Assembly: GCA_002310015.1 (NCBI GenBank)
Contig: DBYQ01000056.1
Coordinates: 18,023-44,072, forward strand
Direction of reading: 5' to 3'
Length of the DNA: 26,050 nt
Source: Bacteroidales bacterium UBA1182
GTDB lineage: Bacteria > Bacteroidota > Bacteroidia > Bacteroidales > Bacteroidaceae
The notes beneath the pieces are model-generated. The model made no database searches, was not told the DNA's origin, and saw only the letters and a program-made list of their open reading frames with translations. Shown here piece after piece: positions 19,614 to 26,015 of this stretch. Both the position numbers and the translations under genes were made by a program. Position 1 is the first letter of the stretch. The number at the start of each line of letters is the position of its first letter.

Positions 19614-19714
19614 ATAGCGTATTAAAAAAATAATTTGCCAAAAACCATATCAATTCACAATATATATTATGACAAATGTACACTCTCTTAATACAACCGG
19701 AATCAATTTAATAC

Positions 19715-19732
19715 GGGACAAAAATGGGACAA
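19715..19732 (-). promoter_or_regulatory. tandem GGGACA motif, copy 2
   Basis: The plus strand reads GGGACAAAAATGGGACAA, the same 18 bases as at 21472-21489. Two GGGACA half-sites are 11 bp apart, about one helical turn. It lies 27 nt past the regulator gene's stop and 34 nt upstream of a TACATTTG box that faces the decayed ORF. Confidence 0.5.
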
Positions 19733-19758
19733 AATGGAAAGAACTATAAATAAACGAG

Positions 19759-21409
19759 TTAACAAAACAAGGCGTAATAGTCAGGATTGCTTTTGCCGAA
19801 TCTGTACTTTCTCTTTCTTATTGCATCGGCAGTAACATTCCCGAATAGTTCAGATACAATTTCGTTCTTGATATGCATTGCCGACAGTATCAATGTCAGG
19901 GATTCCTCCGTGTCTATGCCTGGATACTCAATCTGCATATCTGCTATGGAGTCAATGAATGACTGCTTAAGGGTCTCAATAATTGTATTACGGTCATCCA
20001 TATTCAGGTTTCCTCCATGCACGACCGATGTCAATATCTTATAAGCACTGCTTTTATAGAACAGGTCCTTACCTACGTTCAATCTTAAGTTATACAATTC
20101 CAAAAGTGCAGTTCTTGCATCGGAATCCGTCTGTGACTGCTCCCTTACCTGAGTTTCCAAAATAGCAATACTGCTCCTGCGTATTTTCCGTTCCAGTTCT
20201 ATTAGCTCATTCTGCTTTTGAATTATTCTCTTATTATCCCTGTTCCTGAGCAAGACATAGACAAGGATAGTCATTGTTATTATCAGTATGACAGATGAAA
20301 TGATTATAATAATAAAGCGCTGGTTCCTGCTATGCATTTTTTCCTCGGCAAGTTCCTCACGGTGAAGATACTGCATATCCAACACCTCTTTTGAGTCAGT
20401 CTTTTCAACGTTGTTTATAGAGTCGAGCAGTGAAATATAGTACTTGTGCCAACGATAAGTTTCATCCGCATCACCAATTTTTGCTGAGACCTCTACCAAC
20501 TTTTCAGCTTGAATGATTCGGCCATATATATCCATCATGGTATCATTGAATGTGTACTTATAATAAACATACGCAGAATCATAATTACCATCCTGAAAAA
20601 ACAAATCAGCCTTAAGTGCATAATATGTATGCTGTGATTCTTTATCCTTCTTGTTATTCTTGCTATTCTTGTCAGAAAAAGAATAAAACGTTACAGTTTT
20701 GAATACAGTATCGCGCTCAGGTTCCGATGAGGATGGATAATACATAGGTATTCTCTTTTGGGACTCAACAAATGGAAGTTCGGGGTCATCCTGACTACCA
20801 AATAATAATGATGATAAACTGCCGATATTCGGGATATCCTCATCATGGATTGCACACAGGGTTAAATAGCAAGACGCATAATATAACATGTTTTTATCCT
20901 GCAATCTTTCAGCATTTATCTTGCAACAATTGAACTGTTCAAAAGCTTCCTTGAACATTCTTTTGTTAAAATAATGTCCGCCAAGATTCTTTTCAGTGAT
21001 GGCATAGTACCTTACAAGAGTATCGGGAAACATATCTTTTGCCTTGATATACGCATATATAGCCGCCATATCACTACCCATCTTGGAATAGACACAACCC
21101 TGCGAGTACCAACTCATGGCAGCGTGGAAACTCTTGCGGCGGGTACCGTAGTAGTCAGTTGCAAGGCGGATAAGACTGTCAGACGGAATGTCTATGTAAC
21201 ATTTGCAGTCGGCATGCGTTTTGAGCAGGGCATACAGGGCCTGCGGCTTGCCGTACAGCGAAGTAGCATCAATATCGGCAAGCAGTGTGCGTGCACTGTC
21301 AGGGTTGGATTCCAACACAGTCTCATTGCCGCATAATCCTATTCCTGCCGCACGATACACACATGGCAAATGCAGCTATTGCGAGGATAAATCCGGCTAT
21401 TCTCTTCAT
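19759..21409 (-). pseudogene. TPR-transmembrane-HTH regulator, frameshifted in the signal peptide
   Basis: The main frame (535 codons from about 21369) encodes TPR-like helical repeats to residue 330, one membrane segment at about 346-370 (FIIIIISSVILIITMTILVYV), a coiled coil, and a C-terminal helix-turn-helix-like domain (TEESLTLILSAMHIKNEIVSELFG, then ADAIRKRKYRF). This is a common Bacteroidetes layout: sensing TPRs outside and a DNA-binding-like domain in the cytosol. The real start is almost certainly the ATG at 21409, which opens a lipoprotein-type signal (MKRIAGFILAIAAFAM, CVSCG). That frame ends at a TGA near 21325 and is offset by one base from the main frame, so a 1-nt indel near 21330-21350 separates signal from body. 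Without it the frame has no ATG start nearby. Either the gene is inactive or the sequence has an error. Confidence 0.75.
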
Positions 21410-21447
21410 TCTATTTTGTTTTGTAGAGCAGGCGAATTAATTCAAAA

Positions 21448-21479
21448 CAAAAATAATCAAAAAAAACACTTGGGACAAA
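21448..21479 (-). promoter_or_regulatory. promoter of the TPR/HTH regulator gene
   Basis: On the minus strand TTTG (21479-21476), exactly 20 nt, then TATTTTTG (21455-21448): a full Bacteroidetes promoter match, 38 nt before the ATG at 21409. The -33 TTTG lies inside the tandem GGGACA motif. Confidence 0.65.
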
Positions 21480-21489
21480 AATGGGACAA
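21472..21489 (-). promoter_or_regulatory. tandem GGGACA motif, copy 1, overlapping the -33 box
   Basis: The plus strand reads GGGACAAAAATGGGACAA; on the minus strand this is TTGTCCC-ATTT-TTGTCCC. The half-sites are in direct repeat with an 11-bp period. The overlap with the -33 element of the regulator promoter suggests an operator, possibly for the regulator itself. That role is inference. Confidence 0.55.
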
Positions 21490-21546
21490 GCCATCTCATG
21501 GCAGTAAAAAAAATTCTACTGTCTATACTGGGATGGGAGCCTGCTG

Positions 21547-21908
21547 CTACAATTGACTTGCAGTGTCTTTGAAACTCTGCCACAGTGAATCCTGCGGCAG
21601 GGGGGCTCTTACATCGACCGTGATGTGTGATACAGGGTGCTCAAATGTAACATGGAACGCATGGAGTGATATGCTGCCATCAGGGTTGGAGCGCTCGGCT
21701 CCGTACTTGAGATCACCCTTGATGGGGCAACCCATGCTGGCCAACTGGCACCTTATCTGGTGATGGCGGCCGGTGAGCAGCTCAACCTCAAGCAGATGAT
21801 AGTTGGTGGAGCTGGCCACAAGGCGGTAATTCAGCGCCGCATGCTTGCTGCCCGGCACCTCATGGTTATATGCATAGGAGCGGTTCTGTTTCTCGTTGCG
21901 AACCAGCC
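21547..21908 (-). pseudogene. 3' fragment of a second RluA-family pseudouridine synthase gene
   Basis: The minus strand encodes WLVRNEKQNRSYAY and continues to the family C-terminus (VELLTGRHHQIRCQLASMGC ... HAFHVTFEHP), ending in a TAG. It matches the last 120 residues of the intact synthase at 22385-23068 closely in protein but differs at many third codon positions, so it is a diverged paralogue, not a fresh copy. The 5' half, including the catalytic Asp region, is missing. Upstream of the Trp codon the sequence switches to a PPIase gene on the other strand. Without start or promoter it should be inactive. Confidence 0.9.
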
Positions 21909-22351
21909 AGCAGTTCTACATAATAACCGGCAGCAAGGTCAAGACCAATACCCTAACATCACAGGAGAACAAGATTAACAAGCGTTACCGTCAGGCTGTG
22001 AAGGATTCCATTACCATTCCCCATTCACGTGACCTCAACAAATGGCAGAAATACGGTGAGAAAAATAAGATCAGCAAGCTGAATGACCAGCTGAACGCCC
22101 AGGCTGACGCCATAATGAAAACCCGCAAGTCATTCTCATACTCACCGGAACAGATCAAGCAATACGGCGAGATAGGCGGTGCTCCTAACCTTGACGGATT
22201 ATACACGGTTTTCGGTGAGATCTCAGAAGGTATGGATGTAGTAGAAAAGATAAACGCCATGCCTACCGGTAAGAACGGCCGTCCCAATCCCGATGTCAAG
22301 ATCATCAGGGCATACGTCCTTGAAGAAGAAACTGCCGCCCCTCAGCAATGA
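21902..22351 (+). pseudogene. 3' half of a second cyclophilin-type PPIase gene
   Basis: From the junction the plus strand reads SQQFYIITGSKVKTNTL and continues to a TGA at 22349-22351, matching residues 146 to the end of the PPIase at 9412-10287. The lipoprotein signal and N-terminal half of the domain are gone. An ATG at 21896 lies in rluA-derived sequence, so any product would be a chance fusion of half a domain. 21986-22296 is identical to the intact gene; the codons on both sides are diverged and the C-terminal tail differs (EEETAAPQQ here). Confidence 0.9.
21986..22296 (+). repeat. 311-bp perfect direct repeat, copy 2 (inside PPIase fragment)
   Basis: Identical at every base to 9928-10238 and in the same orientation, 12058 bp away. 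Recombination between the copies would remove 12.06 kb, including the whole accessory block. Confidence 0.95.
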
Positions 22352-22363
22352 GAAGCGGCAGTT
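22330..22363. terminator. hairpin between convergent PPIase fragment and rluA-family gene
   Basis: A perfect 9-bp inverted repeat, AACTGCCGC (22330-22338) and GCGGCAGTT (22355-22363), with a 16-nt loop that contains the PPIase stop codon. It is followed by a short AT-rich stretch. The position between two convergent genes suits a bidirectional terminator, but there is no long T run. Confidence 0.45.
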
Positions 22364-22384
22364 CCATAAATCTTTGGGAACCCA

Positions 22385-23068
22385 TTAAAGATTTTCAACC
22401 TTATCCTTGAAACTCTGCCATAACGGATCATCCGGCAGAGGAGCCTTTACATCTATCATCTCATGTGATACCGGGTGCTCAAACGTAACGTGGAATGCAT
22501 GAAGCGATATGCTTCCATCCGGGTTTGAACGCTCAGCCCCATACTTGAGATCACCTTTGATGGGACATCCCATCTTGGCCAGCTGACAACGTATCTGATG
22601 ATGACGTCCGGTAAGCAACTCCACCTCAAGCAGATGATAGTTCACGGAACTTGCCACCAGTTTATAGTTCAGGATGGCCTGCTTGCTGTTAGGAACCTCC
22701 TTGTCATAAGCGTATGAGCGGTTCTGTTTCTCATTGCGTACCAACCAGTTCTCCAGTCTGCCCTCCGGGATTTCAGGTTTATTCTTAACGATAGCCAGAT
22801 AGCGTTTGTCAACACTCCCTACACGGAACATATCATTAAGACGCGACAGAGCCTTGCTGGTCTTGGCCAGCACCACAACTCCGCTTACGGGACGGTCCAG
22901 ACGATGCGGTACACCCACAAAGACATTGCCGGGTTTGGAATATTTCTCCTTAAGATATGCAGCCACGATGTCCGACAACGGAACATCGCCGGTCTTATCC
23001 CCCTGCACTATCTCACCAGCCCGCTTGGAGACAATGATAATATGATTATCCTCGTAAAGAACCTGCAT
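22385..23068 (-). CDS. RluA-family pseudouridine synthase
   Basis: 227 residues from the ATG at 23068; a TTG two codons upstream is less likely. The catalytic motif HRLDRPVSG places the active-site Asp at residue 58. The other family features follow: VVVLAKTSKALSRLN, then VELLTGRHHQIRCQLA and the C-terminal HAFHVTFEHP. No S4 domain is present, so it is the short type. Such enzymes convert specific uridines in rRNA or tRNA to pseudouridine; the target cannot be told from sequence. A diverged fragment of the same gene type lies at 21547-21908. A 146-bp gap with a repeat-like element separates it from fabG, and no clear promoter was found for it. Confidence 0.9.
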   Translation of the reverse strand: MQVLYEDNHIIIVSKRAGEIVQGDKTGDVPLSDIVAAYLKEKYSKPGNVFVGVPHRLDRPVSGVVVLAKTSKALSRLNDMFRVGSVDKRYLAIVKNKPEIPEGRLENWLVRNEKQNRSYAYDKEVPNSKQAILNYKLVASSVNYHLLEVELLTGRHHQIRCQLAKMGCPIKGDLKYGAERSNPDGSISLHAFHVTFEHPVSHEMIDVKAPLPDDPLWQSFKDKVENL

Positions 23069-23109
23069 TAGCAATCTTATACGCCTTTTTCGTCTTTATC
23101 GCGAAGCGA

Positions 23110-23212
23110 CTCAATTTTCAATTAACAACTTCGTTGTTGATTTTTGTCGCGACTCGGCCAAACAAGCAAGCTTGATGGCTCTCACTGCTCCAAAAATTCT
23201 CAATTTTCAATT
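23110..23212. repeat. intergenic repeat-like element bounded by 14-bp direct repeats
   Basis: CTCAATTTTCAATT occurs at 23110-23123 and again at 23199-23212. Between them are a small perfect hairpin (AACAAC-TTC-GTTGTT, 23124-23138) and a GTCGCGACTCGG-type stretch. It has the look of a small dispersed intergenic element. Only one full copy is in the window, so its dispersed nature is inferred. Confidence 0.45.
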
Positions 23213-23214
23213 GT

Positions 23215-23964
23215 TTACATGCTCATTCCGCCATCCACCTGAAGGACCTGTCCGGTCACATAAGAGCTGTCATCGGAAACCAGGAACAGGGCAGCCTTGG
23301 CAATCTCCTCAACCTGAGCACCGCGCTGCAGGGGAATTGACTTGCACCACTCCGCCAGTTTCTCCTCAGGAATCTTGCCCGTGGTCATCTCTGTAAGCAC
23401 AAAACCAGGAGCAATCACATTGGCGCGAATGCCACGTGAAGCGAACTCCTTAGCCACAGATTTGGTCAATCCGATAAGTCCGGCCTTAGATGAGGAGTAA
23501 TTAACCTGACCTGCATTTCCGTGCAGACCTACCACGGATGAAACACACAGTATATTACCGCTACGCTGACGCATCATCTGTGTAGAGCATGCCTTGATGA
23601 AGTTGAATGCCGATTTCAGGTTAGTATCAATCACCTCATCCCACTGCTGCTCATTCATGCGCATCATCAGACCATCACGTGTGATACCGGCATTATTAAC
23701 CAGGATATCTATACGGCCAAACTCCTTGACCACCTCATCCACCATCTGAGCGGCGCCCTCATAACTCGATACATCCACACGGTAACCCTTGGCCTTGATG
23801 CCATTCGCGCTGAGTTCCTTCTCCAAGGCCTGAGCCTTCTCCACACTGTTAATGTACACGAATGCCAGGTCTGCCCCCTCAGCAGCAAACAGCTGAGCCA
23901 TAGCCAGACCGATACCACGGGTTGCTCCTGTTATGAGCACCGTCTTTCCAGTCAATTTTCCCAT
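23215..23964 (-). CDS. fabG: 3-oxoacyl-ACP reductase (short-chain dehydrogenase)
   Basis: 249 residues, the usual length. The Rossmann motif TGATRGIG is at 12-19, NNAG near 90, the catalytic Ser in VSSVVG near 143, and Tyr156/Lys160 in YSSSK. The tail reads YVTGQVLQVDGGMSM, typical of FabG. It reduces 3-oxoacyl-ACP with NADPH in type II fatty-acid synthesis in the cytoplasm. Other SDRs can look similar, but the ITRDGLMMRM and C-terminal signatures favour FabG. It follows the TetR gene by 14 bp and is probably cotranscribed with it. Confidence 0.92.
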   Translation of the reverse strand: MGKLTGKTVLITGATRGIGLAMAQLFAAEGADLAFVYINSVEKAQALEKELSANGIKAKGYRVDVSSYEGAAQMVDEVVKEFGRIDILVNNAGITRDGLMMRMNEQQWDEVIDTNLKSAFNFIKACSTQMMRQRSGNILCVSSVVGLHGNAGQVNYSSSKAGLIGLTKSVAKEFASRGIRANVIAPGFVLTEMTTGKIPEEKLAEWCKSIPLQRGAQVEEIAKAALFLVSDDSSYVTGQVLQVDGGMSM

Positions 23965-23978
23965 TATATTATTGATTG

Positions 23979-24581
23979 TTATTTATTTGAATCCATATTA
24001 TTGTATCCGAGTGCACCGTAGATAAGCCTGCGGGCCTCAAAACGTATTTCCTCCCTGGTATTACCCTGCCATAGTTTACCTCTGATGTATGGTGCTTCAA
24101 AACCGCGCATGCAGTTGTGCATAATCTCAGCGGTACGTCTTACGCTAACCACATCAAACACGCCGGTTGTCTTACCCTCAGATATGATATCCTGAAGCAT
24201 CTGTTTCTGCTTAAGGTCAAAAGCCTTACGGAAATGCTCCAGGCCCCAGACATTACGGAAGAATCCGGACCTGAGCGTACCGTTACGGTCAACAGTCTCC
24301 TTGACAAGACGGAAATATCCGAATATGAACTCCACTATTTTCTGCTGTACCGGCATATTCTGCTTGGCAATATCTGACAGTTGAGTCAATATTTTCTCAA
24401 CTTCACTGTTTACCACAGCCTGAAACACCTCAACCTTACTCTCAAAATAAGAATACAGGGTGCGCCTGCTCAATCCGGCCTCCTCTGCAATATCAATCAT
24501 AGTGGTATCATCATAGCCTTTCCTTACAAACAAGGTCTTAGCGGCATTGATGAACTGATATTTTGTCTTAAGATTCTCCAT
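23979..24581 (-). CDS. TetR/AcrR family transcriptional regulator
   Basis: 200 residues. The N-terminal 50 residues are a TetR helix-turn-helix: AAKTLFVRKGYDDTTMIDIAEEAGLSRRTLYSYFESK. The remainder is a helical ligand and dimerisation domain with no recognisable ligand signature. It lies directly upstream of fabG (14-bp gap), so control of fabG or of lipid metabolism, and autoregulation, are reasonable guesses. The start is 14 bp after the glycosyltransferase stop, so readthrough from that gene is possible. Confidence 0.9.
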   Translation of the reverse strand: MENLKTKYQFINAAKTLFVRKGYDDTTMIDIAEEAGLSRRTLYSYFESKVEVFQAVVNSEVEKILTQLSDIAKQNMPVQQKIVEFIFGYFRLVKETVDRNGTLRSGFFRNVWGLEHFRKAFDLKQKQMLQDIISEGKTTGVFDVVSVRRTAEIMHNCMRGFEAPYIRGKLWQGNTREEIRFEARRLIYGALGYNNMDSNK

Positions 24582-24595
24582 GTATTATACAAAGG

Positions 24596-25678
24596 TCAAA
24601 GTAAAGAACGGTATATTTCCAGATATCTTTTAATGTGTTTTTCATACGTAAAAGATCTTGCATACTCAATGCTTGCAGTTGCAAGTTCCGGATGCTCCGC
24701 ATATTCCCGTATTCCAGTTCTGATTCTATCTGCAATATGATCAGCATCAAAATTATCCATAAAGAAAACATGAGTAGAGCCTATCTCCGCAAGTGAAGTC
24801 ATCCTTGATGATATAACAGGTTTTCCATAGGACAACGCCTCAATAACGGGAAGCCCAAACCCTTCAAATTTTGAAGGAAAGACAAAAGCCTCACAATTAG
24901 AATATAGCCACGTTCTCTCCTCATGTAAAATCTCTCCAAGTAACACCACATTGGATATCCGCTCTGATTCTATACGTTCACGAATCATATCACCATATGA
25001 TGTAGAGTTAGTTCCGGCTATATAAAGATTATATTCAGGCATCAGCTTCATGACATCAAGCAACACATGGAAATTTTTCTTTTCCATAACCTGGCCAATC
25101 GTAAACAAGAATTTTCTGGAATTGTCAAAGGGTGCTGACGGCATCTGTCCCAGTTCACCGCTTTGGGTAAACTCCACTCCGTTATATATTACCTCTACAT
25201 TATCAATATCAGGAAAGAACCTTAAAAGATCTGTCTTGGCAAAATTTGAAATAGTAACTATCTTGTCAGCACGATTCACCCTTCTTTTCATCTTTCTTAA
25301 TGCTTTCCTGTACTTTAGTCCCTCTTTTTCATAAACAAAATTCAGGTCATGAACCGTTAATATGTTTCTTGTAGAATTAAAGAACGGCATGTAAGAGCTC
25401 AATTGATGAATCGAATGCCAAACATCATACCTTGGTACCAGAAAAGGAAATCTTCTGAATGTCTTACGACTTGGCAGATAATGTACTTTATCACCAAAAT
25501 GACCAACCAATGTCTTTGGAACCAACAGATGGATTTCAAAATCAAATTCATCTGCATGTTCACTGAAATATTTGGCATAATTATATGCTATCTGGCCTAA
25601 ACCACAATTAATATGTTTCAGGATTGATAAATCCACAAGTACCTTTTTTATATGAGGCTTATTATTACCAAACAACAT
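24596..25678 (-). CDS. glycosyltransferase, GT4 family (GT-B fold)
   Basis: 360 residues from the ATG at 25678. The open frame runs 27 codons further upstream, but that part is poorly protein-like, while MLFGNNKPHIKKVLVDLS starts the family's first strand. N-terminal features include GLGQIAYNYAKYF near residue 30; the C-terminal half has the retaining-transferase motif KFEGFGLPVIEAL with its E-x7-E, then SYGKPVISS and SLAEIG. GT4 enzymes move a sugar from an NDP-sugar, typically for cell-surface glycans, on the cytoplasmic face. Acceptor and donor are unknown. It is more AT-rich than fabG and is not inside a polysaccharide cluster here. Confidence 0.88.
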   Translation of the reverse strand: MLFGNNKPHIKKVLVDLSILKHINCGLGQIAYNYAKYFSEHADEFDFEIHLLVPKTLVGHFGDKVHYLPSRKTFRRFPFLVPRYDVWHSIHQLSSYMPFFNSTRNILTVHDLNFVYEKEGLKYRKALRKMKRRVNRADKIVTISNFAKTDLLRFFPDIDNVEVIYNGVEFTQSGELGQMPSAPFDNSRKFLFTIGQVMEKKNFHVLLDVMKLMPEYNLYIAGTNSTSYGDMIRERIESERISNVVLLGEILHEERTWLYSNCEAFVFPSKFEGFGLPVIEALSYGKPVISSRMTSLAEIGSTHVFFMDNFDADHIADRIRTGIREYAEHPELATASIEYARSFTYEKHIKRYLEIYRSLL

Positions 25679-25714
25679 ACTATCCCCAACTATAATTTTA
25701 AATATTATTTTATG

Positions 25715-25722
25715 CAAAAATA
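25715..25722 (-). promoter_or_regulatory. -7 box of the glycosyltransferase gene
   Basis: The minus strand reads TATTTTTG, matching TAnnTTTG, 36 nt before the ATG at 25678. This supports the short start, since the box would lie inside the longer frame. No perfect -33 TTTG is seen. Confidence 0.45.
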
Positions 25723-25823
25723 ATATATTGTTACACATCAACCAATCAGTTGCGCACATATATATCCAATGTGTGTACTTTTTAATTAATTGGACAAATA
25801 TTCACAAATAAAAGAAGAATATT

Positions 25824-25855
25824 TTTGCAAATCCGGAAATAAAGAGCTACCTTTG
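25824..25855 (+). promoter_or_regulatory. consensus promoter of the tRNA-Met gene
   Basis: TTTG (25824-25827), 20 nt, TACCTTTG (25848-25855): a perfect Bacteroidetes promoter match ending 18 nt before the tRNA. Confidence 0.75.
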
Positions 25856-25873
25856 CACTCGCAAAAATGAAAT

Positions 25874-25945
25874 CGCGGAGTGGAGCAGAGGTAGCTCGTT
25901 AGGCTCATAACCTAAAGGTCGGGGGTTCGAATCCTTCCTCCGCAA
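25874..25945 (+). tRNA. tRNA-Met (CAT), initiator type
   Basis: All arms fold: acceptor CGCGGAG with CTCCGCA, D stem GAGC/GCTC, anticodon stem TTAGG/CCTAA around CTCATAA, T stem GGGGG/CCTTC with TTCGAAT. The first pair is a C1-A72 mismatch and the D stem has A11-T24, both hallmarks of bacterial initiator tRNA. Only two of the three G-C pairs usual in initiator anticodon stems are present (A29-T41, G30-C40, G31-C39). CCA is not encoded. Confidence 0.95.
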
Positions 25946-25984
25946 CAAAACAAGAGGTCCCAGATGGGGCCTCTTATTTTGTTG
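25943..25984 (+). terminator. long hairpin directly after the tRNA
   Basis: Two 19-nt arms (25943-25961 and 25966-25984) pair around the loop AGAT with one C-A mismatch and one G-T wobble. The stem starts at the last bases of the tRNA. A run of seven T follows further on (26008-26014). It should end tRNA transcription, or act in 3' processing. Confidence 0.65.
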
Positions 25985-26015
25985 GGGCGGAAGGATTCGG
26001 AGGAACATTTTTTTA

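Larger units (their letters stand above)
19193..19758. other. 566-bp AT-rich gap between transglutaminase and regulator genes
   Basis: No intact gene is seen on either strand. The gap holds a decayed small ORF (19399-19613, minus), a TAnnTTTG match (TACATTTG, minus, 19680-19673) and one copy of the tandem GGGACA motif (19715-19732). I see no convincing structured RNA or terminator. Confidence 0.6.

Noticed and set aside
10295..21409. Integrative or transposable element
   Set aside because: No transposase, integrase, relaxase, terminal inverted repeat or target-site duplication was found at the block edges.
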